Assembly: GCA_015061285.1 (NCBI GenBank)
Contig: SUWW01000007.1
Location: 1 to 64,000 of the forward strand
Direction: 5' to 3'
DNA: 64,000 nucleotides
Origin: Bacteroidales bacterium
GTDB taxonomy: Bacteria; Bacteroidota; Bacteroidia; Bacteroidales; Marinilabiliaceae
The position numbers were made by a program, and so were the translations under genes. The notes below the pieces were generated by a model that worked only from the letters and a program-made list of their open reading frames with translations, was not told where the DNA came from and made no database searches. Of this stretch, positions 25,666 through 33,645 are shown piece by piece; positions within the stretch are counted from its first letter, which is position 1, and each line of letters opens with the position of its first letter.

Positions 25666-26856
25666 ATGGCAACAGAAGAAATGCACGATAAGAAAGAGCA
25701 ACAAACAGAACCATTTGATATAATATGGTTGTTTAGATATCTCTGGGATTTTCGAAAAACGATACTTAAGTGGGCATTGGGTGTAGCAGTCTTTTTCTTG
25801 ATAATAGCTTTGCATAAGAAGCCAGTTTACACAGCCGATGCAACCATAGTGCCTTTGAATAATAATGCTACTAAGACTGGATTGGCAGGTCTTGCGGGTT
25901 TGGCGTCGGGAGCCATGGGTATAAGTCTGTCGTCGCTCTCGGGTAGTTCCAACTCTGTGAATGTCATTACAGCTGATATGTATGAAAAGGTGATGCAGAG
26001 TAGTTCGTTCTTGCTCGAACTCGGTAATGTTAAAATAGACATGGGCGAACGAGGTAAGATGAGTATGTATGAACGCGCAATTGCCGACACCGTGCCTACG
26101 GTCTTTGGCTCTATAATGAAGTATACTATCGGTTTGCCAGGTGTCGTTAAGTTGGCAATTAGCGGAGAGGAACCATTGCCTGCCGATTATATTTATCCAG
26201 ATACTTTTACTTATGCCAAACTTAGTGAGGCTCAAAAAAGTGTGCTGAGAGATTTGGAAGAAATGGTAAATATCGTCGAAGATGAAGAGTTAAGTTGTTA
26301 CTATATATCGGTGTCGGGAGAAACTCCAGAAATGGCAGCCGAATTGTGTGCTGCAGCAATAAAAGTGTTGGAGTATCGCGTGGCAGAGTATAATACCAAA
26401 CAATTAGATACAAAACTCAATGTGGCGCAAAAGCAACTTGAGGCAGTGCAGCAAGAATACCAAAAAGTCCGTGCAGAGTATTTTAACTATAAACGAACTC
26501 ATAAATATATAGAAGAAGATCATGAAAGTCTTGAATATCAAACGCTTTCTGATAATTATGAGCTCTTGCATACTCTTGTCCAGAATTCTACATCGGCTGT
26601 AGCGTCAATAAAAATAGATATGAGCGAATTGCAGCAACCATTTATAACATTAGCTCCTGTGAATATGCCCGATAAGAAAACGTCACCTAAGATAAAACTC
26701 TATTTTATTGGCGGTTTCATCGCTGGATTGTTAGGTGCAATTGGCTGCTTATTGCTTCAACTTGCGTATGTACAAGCATTTGCACCAAAACGCTATAAGG
26801 ATATTTACGAGAGATACAAAGTAAGCACCCACGAGACATCTAATGTGGATGCATAA
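25666..26856 (+). CDS. Wzz/GNVR-type chain-length determinant (no kinase domain)
   Basis: This 396-residue inner-membrane protein has a first membrane helix at about 36-54 and a second at about 347-370, with a large periplasmic part between them that includes a predicted coiled coil (about 245-285) and a conserved N-terminal beta part (YTADATIVPLN). This is the polysaccharide co-polymerase layout. The BY-kinase domain fused in many Wzc proteins is absent, so chain-length control would need a separate kinase or none. It is cotranscribed with the Wza-like gene. Confidence 0.9.
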   Translation: MATEEMHDKKEQQTEPFDIIWLFRYLWDFRKTILKWALGVAVFFLIIALHKKPVYTADATIVPLNNNATKTGLAGLAGLASGAMGISLSSLSGSSNSVNVITADMYEKVMQSSSFLLELGNVKIDMGERGKMSMYERAIADTVPTVFGSIMKYTIGLPGVVKLAISGEEPLPADYIYPDTFTYAKLSEAQKSVLRDLEEMVNIVEDEELSCYYISVSGETPEMAAELCAAAIKVLEYRVAEYNTKQLDTKLNVAQKQLEAVQQEYQKVRAEYFNYKRTHKYIEEDHESLEYQTLSDNYELLHTLVQNSTSAVASIKIDMSELQQPFITLAPVNMPDKKTSPKIKLYFIGGFIAGLLGAIGCLLLQLAYVQAFAPKRYKDIYERYKVSTHETSNVDA

Positions 26857-26898
26857 TCATACATAATATGCGTAAAGCTATCGAACACTAAAATTCAG

Positions 26899-26906
26899 TA
26901 CCTTTG
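26899..26906 (+). promoter_or_regulatory. -7 promoter element of glyS
   Basis: TACCTTTG followed by CGCCCC fits TAnnTTTG. It lies 42 bp upstream of the glyS ATG and separates glyS from the exporter genes. Confidence 0.65.
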
Positions 26907-26948
26907 CGCCCCGATTTAGGTAACATAAAATAATTATATATAAAGAAA

Positions 26949-28508
26949 ATGGCACAGCAAGAAGATGTCTTCAAGAAATTGGTAGCTCACTGCAAAGAAT
27001 ACGGTTTTGTATTCCCTTCAAGTGAGATATACGATGGTCTTGGCGCCGTATACGATTATGGTCAAAACGGCGTTGAGATGAAAAATAACATCAAAAAATA
27101 TTGGTGGGATGCTATGGTTAAGCTCAACGACAACATTGTCGGACTCGATGCTGCCATATTTATGCACCCAACAACTTGGAAAGCGTCAGGTCACGTTGAT
27201 GCTTTCAACGACCCTCTCATTGACAATAGAGATTCTAAAAAACGCTATCGTGCCGACGTACTTATTGAAGAGCAAATAGCTAAGTACGACGACAAGATTG
27301 AAAAAGAGATAAACAAAGCCAAGAAGAAATTTGGCGATGCATTCGACGAAGCTAAATTCCGCGCGACAAATCCTAATGTTCTCCGTGAGCAGGCTAAACG
27401 CGACGACATTCATAAGCGCTACTCTGAGGCTATGAACGCCAACGACCTTGAGGCTCTTCGCCAAATCATTGTCGACGAAAAGATTGTTTGCCCTATTAGC
27501 GGCACTGCAAACTGGACCGACGTTCGCCAATTCAACCTCATGTTCCAAACCGAAATGGGTTCTACGGCCGATGGCGCTATGAAGATTTACCTTCGTCCAG
27601 AAACGGCTCAGGGTATCTTCGTAAACTTCCTCAATGTGCAGAAGACTGGTCGCATGAAGCTTCCATTTGGTATTGCACAGATTGGTAAGGCTTTCCGTAA
27701 TGAGATTGTAGCTCGTCAGTTTATCTTCCGTATGCGCGAATTCGAGCAGATGGAGATGCAATTCTTCGTTCGTCCGGGCGAAGAGATGCAGTGGTTCGAG
27801 AAGTGGAAAGCTTTCCGTATGCAGTGGCACAAATCACTTGGTATGGGCGACGAGAACTATCGTTTCCACGACCACGACAAACTCGCTCACTACGCCAATG
27901 CTGCTACCGATATTGAATATCGTATGCCATTCGGCTTCAAGGAGGTTGAGGGTATCCACTCTCGTACAGACTTCGACCTTTCGCAGCACGCTAAATATTC
28001 AGGCAAAAAGATTCAGTATTTCGACCCTGAACTCAACGAAAGCTACACTCCATACGTCATCGAAACTTCAATTGGTGTCGATCGTATGTTCCTAAGTATG
28101 CTTGCTGGTGCCTACACCGAAGAACAACTCGAAGGTGGCGATTCGCGCGTGGTGCTTAAGTTGCCTGCAATACTTGCTCCTGTTAAGGTTGCTGTTATGC
28201 CTCTTGTCAAGAAGGATGGCCTTCCTGAGAAGGCTCATGAGCTCCTCGATACTATGAAACTCGAGTTCAACTGCCGCTACGACGAGAAGGATTCTATCGG
28301 TAAACGCTATCGCCGTCAGGATGCTATTGGTACGCCATTCTGCGTAACTATCGATCATCAGACGCTCGAAGACAATACCGTAACTATTCGCTATCGCGAC
28401 ACCATGCAGCAAGAGCGCATCAGCATCAACGCTGTTGCCGACATCGTTCGCAAAGCAACTAACGGCCACGAGCAGTTTAAACAACTTATGACCAAACTTG
28501 TGAAGTAA
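26949..28508 (+). CDS. glyS: Glycyl-tRNA synthetase (single-chain alpha2 type)
   Basis: This 519-residue class II synthetase charges tRNA-Gly. It is the single-polypeptide type, not the bacterial alpha2/beta2 type: N-terminal CKEYGFVFPSSEIYDGL, LMFQTEMGS, LRPETAQGIFVNF (motif 1/2 region), AFRNEI and the C-terminal anticodon-binding domain from about 400. An insertion around 100-160 (Lys-rich) is predicted helical. Codon use is strongly biased, as expected for a highly expressed gene. It is followed by a strong terminator. Confidence 0.96.
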   Translation: MAQQEDVFKKLVAHCKEYGFVFPSSEIYDGLGAVYDYGQNGVEMKNNIKKYWWDAMVKLNDNIVGLDAAIFMHPTTWKASGHVDAFNDPLIDNRDSKKRYRADVLIEEQIAKYDDKIEKEINKAKKKFGDAFDEAKFRATNPNVLREQAKRDDIHKRYSEAMNANDLEALRQIIVDEKIVCPISGTANWTDVRQFNLMFQTEMGSTADGAMKIYLRPETAQGIFVNFLNVQKTGRMKLPFGIAQIGKAFRNEIVARQFIFRMREFEQMEMQFFVRPGEEMQWFEKWKAFRMQWHKSLGMGDENYRFHDHDKLAHYANAATDIEYRMPFGFKEVEGIHSRTDFDLSQHAKYSGKKIQYFDPELNESYTPYVIETSIGVDRMFLSMLAGAYTEEQLEGGDSRVVLKLPAILAPVKVAVMPLVKKDGLPEKAHELLDTMKLEFNCRYDEKDSIGKRYRRQDAIGTPFCVTIDHQTLEDNTVTIRYRDTMQQERISINAVADIVRKATNGHEQFKQLMTKLVK

Positions 28509-28535
28509 TTACAAGCAAATATTGATTATAACGAT

Positions 28536-28567
28536 AGGGTTGTCACTTCTTGTGGCGACCCTTTTTT
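28536..28567 (+). terminator. Terminator of glyS
   Basis: AGGGTTGTCAC pairs with GTGGCGACCCT around TTCTT, followed by TTTTTT. It starts 27 bp after the stop codon. Confidence 0.9.
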
Positions 28568-28839
28568 AGTTGCGAGTTAAGAGTTAAGAATTACGAGTGG
28601 CGTTGGAGGCTGTCATTCTGAGCGCAGCGAAGAATCTTTGTAAAACAGGCGCAATGGGGATCCTTCGCTTCGCTCAGGATGACAATTGGAAGCCGTGTTT
28701 GGCGTAGGCTTTGCCTACGTCATAATTGTTTGCGTTTTTCGTGTTTTTCGTAGTTGGTACCTGTAATAGTAATACTTATTACTTATGTACTTATAACTTA
28801 TTACCTCACTACGCGTTTTTCGTAGTTGATTCCGCAGCT
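28568..28839. other. Intergenic repeat-rich region
   Basis: No gene was seen. It holds a short GAGTTAAGAGTTAAG-type repeat (28573-28590), a 74-bp interspersed palindrome (separate entry), a small hairpin CGTAGGC-TTT-GCCTACG (28703-28719), and two copies of a CGTTTTTCGTAGTTG-like sequence near 28734-28756 and 28813-28830. The make-up is that of dispersed repeats accumulated between convergent transcription units. Confidence 0.65.
28611..28684. repeat. REP-like interspersed palindrome
   Basis: TGTCATTCTGAGCGCAGCGA (start of the left arm, 28611-28636) is the near-perfect inverted complement of the right arm ending CGCTCAGGATGACA (28659-28684), with a 22-bp centre. I recall this TGTCATTCTGAGCG...AGGATGACA form as an abundant intergenic element in Bacteroidetes and other gut bacteria. 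Only one copy is in this window. Confidence 0.8.
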
Positions 28840-29766
28840 CTATTTTCTCCTCAGTTTTCTCGGGAATAGCTTCCTGAAGTTTACTATTTGCTTGCTAGAA
28901 CTACCAGCCATAACAACCCAAGTTACAGCAATCAATATCACCGTCAGTCCAATCCACTGCGACGATGATAGTTGTTCGCCAAAAACGGTGATTCCGAAGA
29001 AAACGGCCGTCACAGGCTCCAACGCGCCCAAAATAGCAGTAGGCGTTGAACCTATGTATTGAATAGCTTTTGTGGTGCATACAAACGAAATGGCAGTTGG
29101 CAACACGGCCAAAGATATAGCGCATCCCCACATTTGCCATTCGTGTGGAAGGCTGAAGTCGTTGTTGTATATAGCGCCAATGATGTAGAATAGCGATCCG
29201 AAAAGCAATACGTATAGAGTGACAGTGAGGGTGGGCACATTGCGCATGCGCGATTGATTAATCAGTACTATGTATACGGCATAAGTGAGCGACGAAATAA
29301 ATACCATAAACACTCCCATTGCGTTTAGAGTAACACCTCCGTCTACTTGGTTTATCAAGGCGATGCCCACTAATGCTGCTATGGTGCTAAGTATTATATG
29401 TATAGATAATCGTTCGTGAAATACGAAAATCATTATGAGTGCCACCATAATAGGATATACGAATAGGAGCGTCGAAGCAACACCAGCATCAATATACTTA
29501 TAGCTAACGTAGAGAGTTAGCGACGATGCGGCCATAAGTATGCCGAGAAGAATCAGCATAGGTATGTTGCCTCGCTCCACGCTAAACGAGCGTCCACGCG
29601 TCTTCATCATAATTATCACTATGAAGATGGCTATGAAGTATCGTAGCAACAATACTGTGTTGGGCGACATGCCGTGTGAATATAGCGGTAGTGTGAAAAG
29701 AGGATTCATTCCATAGGCACACGATGCTACAATTCCTAATAGGTAACCTTTTACTTTGTTGCTCAC
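28840..29766 (-). CDS. EamA/DMT-superfamily transporter
   Basis: This 308-residue membrane protein has ten hydrophobic segments in two EamA halves, with the family signatures GYLLGIVASCAYGMNPLF near the start and PTAILGALEPVTAVFFG near the end of the second half. Substrates in this superfamily range from amino acids to nucleotide sugars; none can be assigned here. The longest frame begins at the ATG at 29805, but that lies upstream of a -7 box at 29791-29798. The GTG at 29766, which puts five residues before the first helix, is therefore preferred with moderate certainty. Confidence 0.85.
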   Translation of the reverse strand: MSNKVKGYLLGIVASCAYGMNPLFTLPLYSHGMSPNTVLLLRYFIAIFIVIIMMKTRGRSFSVERGNIPMLILLGILMAASSLTLYVSYKYIDAGVASTLLFVYPIMVALIMIFVFHERLSIHIILSTIAALVGIALINQVDGGVTLNAMGVFMVFISSLTYAVYIVLINQSRMRNVPTLTVTLYVLLFGSLFYIIGAIYNNDFSLPHEWQMWGCAISLAVLPTAISFVCTTKAIQYIGSTPTAILGALEPVTAVFFGITVFGEQLSSSQWIGLTVILIAVTWVVMAGSSSKQIVNFRKLFPRKLRRK

Positions 29767-29790
29767 GTCTCGTTTGTTTTTTTGCGGGCG

Positions 29791-29798
29791 CAAAAGTA
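29791..29798 (-). promoter_or_regulatory. -7 promoter element of the EamA gene
   Basis: On the minus strand, TACTTTTG followed by CGCCC fits TAnnTTTG. It lies 24 bp before the GTG at 29766. No clear -33 box was seen. Confidence 0.6.
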
Positions 29799-29883
29799 CG
29801 TACATAACCTTGAACGTTATTCGATAGAAACACTATTTATGAAATAAATGTCGCGCCATAGCAGAGAAGTCGTAGCAAGCCAC

Positions 29884-29922
29884 AAAAAAACCACGTAAGC
29901 CTTATGGGCAAACGTGGTTTTT
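29884..29922 (-). terminator. Terminator after the response-regulator gene
   Basis: AAAAAACCACGT and ACGTGGTTTTT form a perfect stem flanked by A and T runs, so it can act on both strands. It lies 26 bp beyond the stop of the response regulator. Confidence 0.9.
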
Positions 29923-29947
29923 ATTCATATAGAAATAAGTATCAAAA

Positions 29948-30631
29948 TCAGATTACAAGTTTGTAGCCTTTGCCGTGAACGTTGATAATCTCAATTGATG
30001 GGTCGTCTTTGAGGTGCTTGCGCAATTTGGTGATATACACGTCCATAGAGCGAGCATTGAAGTAGTTGTCGTCCACCCAGATGGTCTTTAGTGCGATGTT
30101 GCGTTCAAGAATCTTGTTGGCATTCACGCAGAGGAGTTTTAGAAGTTCACTCTCTTTGGTGGTGAGCTTAATAACATCTTCACCATTGATAAGTTGTTGC
30201 TTCTGAGTGTCGAATTTGAATTTTCCGAGTGTGTATGTCTCTTGCACGATGTTGTTGCCCACCGAGCGACGAAGCACAGCCTCAATACGCATAAGCAACT
30301 CTTCCATCGAGAAAGGTTTTGATAGATAGTCGTCGGCACCAGCTTTGAAGCCTTGAAGCACATCTTCCTTTTGGCTCTTAGCAGTAAGGAAGATAATGGG
30401 TACATCAGAGTTTATCAGTCGGATGTCTTTAGCCAAAGTGATACCATCCTTTTTAGGCATCATGACATCGAAAATGCAAATGTCGAACTTGTTAGCAACA
30501 AAGGCGTTGTACGCATCCTCGCCGTTAGGTTCGAGTTGAGCGTCGAATCCTTTCGACTGAAGGTATTCGCACAAAAGATTGCCGAGATTCTCATCGTCCT
30601 CGGCTAAAAGAATCTTGTACTCCGTATCCAT
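29948..30631 (-). CDS. rprY: OmpR-family response regulator (RprY-like)
   Basis: This 227-residue two-component regulator has a receiver domain 1-120 with acidic pocket E11-D12-D13, phospho-acceptor D55 (CIFDVMMPKKDG), the Thr in FLTAK and the Lys in SKPFS. A winged-helix DNA-binding domain follows (TTKESELLKLL to GKGYKLVI). All phosphotransfer residues are present. The sequence is close to what I recall of Bacteroides RprY; the symbol is moderately certain. It is 6 bp downstream of the kinase gene and ends at a strong terminator. Confidence 0.92.
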   Translation of the reverse strand: MDTEYKILLAEDDENLGNLLCEYLQSKGFDAQLEPNGEDAYNAFVANKFDICIFDVMMPKKDGITLAKDIRLINSDVPIIFLTAKSQKEDVLQGFKAGADDYLSKPFSMEELLMRIEAVLRRSVGNNIVQETYTLGKFKFDTQKQQLINGEDVIKLTTKESELLKLLCVNANKILERNIALKTIWVDDNYFNARSMDVYITKLRKHLKDDPSIEIINVHGKGYKLVI

Positions 30632-30637
30632 AGTAAA

Positions 30638-32164
30638 CTATTTTTTTTGTGGTATGAATATTTCGAATTTTGATCCAACATTAAGTGTGCTTTCTACGGT
30701 TATTTGTCCGCCATGATCTTCGATAATCTTCTTGACGTAAGCCAATCCGAGTCCGAAGCCTTTGACATCGTGAAGGTTGCCAGTAGGAGCGCGATAAAAT
30801 TTTTCAAATATACGATTCAAATTCTCTTTTGAGATGCCTAATCCATTGTCTTTTATCGAAATGACAATGCCGTTTGGTCGATTGTATGTACGTACGTAGA
30901 GAATAGGCGCATCTCTTCGATATTTGAATGCGTTGTCGAGAAGGTTGAATATGACATTGGTGAAATGCACTTCGTCAACTTTGGCTATCGAGTTGGTAGC
31001 TTCGAGATCGATGTCGAGTTCGCCATGCTCGCTCTCCACCTTTATTTGGAAGCTATTCGTTACTTTTTTCACAATCTCGTTAATATCCATCTCTTTCAAT
31101 TTGAGGCTTGCTTTGCCTCGGTCGAGGGCCGACATTTGCAATATCTTTTCCACTTGGAAGGTCAGACGCTTCGATTCGTCGAGTATTATGCCCGTGATTC
31201 TTAGTATCGACTTTTCTGTTATGCTCGACGATGTGTCTTTCATCATCTGAGCGGCAAGTGAGATTGTAGATATAGGAGTCTTGAACTCGTGCGTCATGTT
31301 GCTAATGAAGTCGTTTTTGATGACATCGAGTTTGCGCTGATGGAATATTACGTATATGGTATAGCCAGATATTACAAAAATGAGGAATGTAAATATCAGC
31401 GATGGTATAGCCAAACGAGTCGACTCTCTAAAGAATGTTTTGTCTTGAGGGAAGTAAACGGCGAGAGTGTTCATTTTGGCGTGAACATCGCGAGGGAATA
31501 GGCGTTTGCTATATATATGATTTTCGGGCGAAGGATTGTAGGCAGGTGTGCTGAAAACAATCTTGTCGTTCGAGTTGAACACTGCAAATTCGTAGTTATC
31601 GCGTATGCCGCATTCGTCGAAGTTGCGCATGAGCAAGCCATCAAGTCGCTGTTGGTTGATTCGTTTGCTGATAGGGATGTCTTCGCAGATGGAGTGCATA
31701 AGCATACTTGTCTGCTCAGATATTTTGTCGCGCAATTCGTCTTGAAGTGCAATCATGGCGCTTGCAATAGGGTCGATGTGCGAGTTCTTGTTTATGGCCG
31801 TTTCGCCGTTGAATGCCGATATGAGGGAGTCGCGGCGATATGTGTTGAGAGAAAAATGGCCACTCAAATCGAGGTCGAGCGAGATATTATAGTCTTTATA
31901 ATACTTGCTAAGCTCCTCTTTTTTCTCGTCGTTTTTGCGTTGAAAAAGAGCGCGTGTGTTATGATTGCCTATAGACTTTATTGTAGATATTTCATCGCGT
32001 TCGAGACGGTCGATGACGTTGTCGATGCTTTGTAACACCTGTTGCTCGAAGTGCATTTGACGCAACTTCGTCGCCTCGACGATCCATTGTGCTTGCATGA
32101 AAATCAAGCCTGCGAATGCGATTGTCATTACTACAATAAGCCAAAAAATAATTTTTTTGCTCAT
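30638..32164 (-). CDS. rprX: Sensor histidine kinase (RprX-like)
   Basis: This 508-residue membrane kinase has TM1 at about 5-23, a periplasmic sensor region of about 230 residues, and TM2 at about 252-275. There is no clear HAMP domain. The H-box is NMTHEFKTPIS with H292; the ATPase part has NVIFNLLDNAF (N box), DNGLGIS and GFGLGLAY (G boxes). It is complete and apparently active, unlike the degenerate kinase at 33646. It would phosphorylate the regulator encoded directly downstream. The signal sensed is unknown. Confidence 0.93.
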   Translation of the reverse strand: MSKKIIFWLIVVMTIAFAGLIFMQAQWIVEATKLRQMHFEQQVLQSIDNVIDRLERDEISTIKSIGNHNTRALFQRKNDEKKEELSKYYKDYNISLDLDLSGHFSLNTYRRDSLISAFNGETAINKNSHIDPIASAMIALQDELRDKISEQTSMLMHSICEDIPISKRINQQRLDGLLMRNFDECGIRDNYEFAVFNSNDKIVFSTPAYNPSPENHIYSKRLFPRDVHAKMNTLAVYFPQDKTFFRESTRLAIPSLIFTFLIFVISGYTIYVIFHQRKLDVIKNDFISNMTHEFKTPISTISLAAQMMKDTSSSITEKSILRITGIILDESKRLTFQVEKILQMSALDRGKASLKLKEMDINEIVKKVTNSFQIKVESEHGELDIDLEATNSIAKVDEVHFTNVIFNLLDNAFKYRRDAPILYVRTYNRPNGIVISIKDNGLGISKENLNRIFEKFYRAPTGNLHDVKGFGLGLAYVKKIIEDHGGQITVESTLNVGSKFEIFIPQKK

Positions 32165-32248
32165 ATCACAAAATTAACATTTGTGTTAAAATACAAGAGC
32201 TAAATATTGCAGAATTTTATTTTTTGTATCCATTATGCTCTAAATCTG

Positions 32249-32281
32249 TTTGTATATTGATATTCTGAGGTGATATTTTTG
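32249..32281 (+). promoter_or_regulatory. Promoter of the AmpG-like permease gene
   Basis: TTTG at 32249-32252 and TATTTTTG at 32274-32281 are 21 bp apart, a full Bacteroidetes -33/-7 pair. The ATG follows 25 bp later. It faces away from the rprX start, within a 142-bp divergent region. Confidence 0.75.
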
Positions 32282-32306
32282 CAGATGTTAAACTAAACAA
32301 ACATAT

Positions 32307-33563
32307 ATGCAGCAGTCATCTTGGAGGTGGGTTCCCTCGCTCTATTTTGCCGAAGGTCTTCCTTATGCCATAATTATCAGTGTTTCGATAGTTATGTATA
32401 AAAATTTGGGGGTTAGCAATGCTGACATTGCTTTATACACCAGTTGGTTCTATCTGCCATGGGTGATAAAGCCTCTATGGAGTCCGTTTGTCGATCTTTG
32501 CAAAACCAAGCGTTGGTGGATCATCATTATGCAAACCGTTATGAGTATAGGCTTTGCTGCTGTGGCTTTCCTTATTCCTACGAGTTTTTTCTTCCAAGCT
32601 ACCATTGCGGTGTTGTGGCTTATGGCATTTGCCTCGGCAACACACGATATAGCTGCCGATGGCTTCTACATGTTGGCGCAAGACGAACAGCAACAATCGT
32701 TTTTTGTGGGCGTTCGTAATATTTTTTATCGTGTGGCAATGATTGTTGGTCAAGGTTTTATGGTGATGATGGCTGGCGTGCTGAGTCGCATCAATGGAAG
32801 TATGGCTGTGGCTTGGAGTCTGATTTTTGTCGCCATTTCGCTACTCTTCGTATTGCTTGTTGTCTATCATAAATTGCAATTGCCTCGTGCCGAAAGCGAT
32901 ACAGAAAAAGAAAGCGGTTCAACACGAGACATCTTTGTTAGTTTCTTCCGCAAACCAAACATATTGCCAGCCATAGCTTTTATTCTGCTTTACAGATTGG
33001 GCGAGGCTCAGCTTACCAAGATGTCGGCGCCTTTTTTGCTTGATGATATAAGTAAAGGAGGCCTTGCTATGAACAACGAGCAAGTAGGTGCAATATATGG
33101 AACATTTGGTGTGCTTGCGCTGCTTGCTGGTGGTCTTGTGGGAGGTATTGCAGCAGCCCAAAATGGTCTGAAACGTTGGCTGTGGCCTATGATAATGGCA
33201 ATGAATCTGCCCAATATAGTTTATGTTGCCTTGGCTTGGATTCAAACGAGTAATTTCTTCGTGGTAAGTTCTGCTGTGGTCCTCGAACAGTTTGGCTACG
33301 GCTTTGGTTTTACGGCATTTACGCTTTTCATAATACAATTTTCGCAAGGAGAATACAAGACAGCCCATTATGCATTATGCACAGGATTAATGGCGCTTGG
33401 CATGATGCTTCCTGGCATGATTTCGGGCTTTGTGCAAGAGGCGCTTGGCTATAGCTCGTTCTTCTTATATGTATTGTTGTGCTGTATACCAGGAATAGTC
33501 TGTGCAGCGTTTATAAAAATTCGCGATGAGCGAGATGATAGAATAGTAAAGTCGGATAGTTAA
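32307..33563 (+). CDS. AmpG-like MFS permease
   Basis: This 418-residue inner-membrane protein has twelve hydrophobic segments. The N-terminus WRWVPSLYFAEGLPYAII and the following YKNLGVSNADIALYTS, plus THDIAADGFY in the fourth helix, are typical of the AmpG/SLC33-related branch of the major facilitator superfamily. AmpG imports anhydromuropeptides for cell-wall recycling. Bacteroidetes members are usually annotated this way, but the substrate is not proven by sequence. It is transcribed alone from a good promoter. Confidence 0.85.
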   Translation: MQQSSWRWVPSLYFAEGLPYAIIISVSIVMYKNLGVSNADIALYTSWFYLPWVIKPLWSPFVDLCKTKRWWIIIMQTVMSIGFAAVAFLIPTSFFFQATIAVLWLMAFASATHDIAADGFYMLAQDEQQQSFFVGVRNIFYRVAMIVGQGFMVMMAGVLSRINGSMAVAWSLIFVAISLLFVLLVVYHKLQLPRAESDTEKESGSTRDIFVSFFRKPNILPAIAFILLYRLGEAQLTKMSAPFLLDDISKGGLAMNNEQVGAIYGTFGVLALLAGGLVGGIAAAQNGLKRWLWPMIMAMNLPNIVYVALAWIQTSNFFVVSSAVVLEQFGYGFGFTAFTLFIIQFSQGEYKTAHYALCTGLMALGMMLPGMISGFVQEALGYSSFFLYVLLCCIPGIVCAAFIKIRDERDDRIVKSDS

Positions 33564-33645
33564 AAATTCTGCTACATCGCTTTTTCTGATTATACTTGCA
33601 ATTTCGCTACGAAACAACGTGCTTTAGCATTTACTACGACAACCA

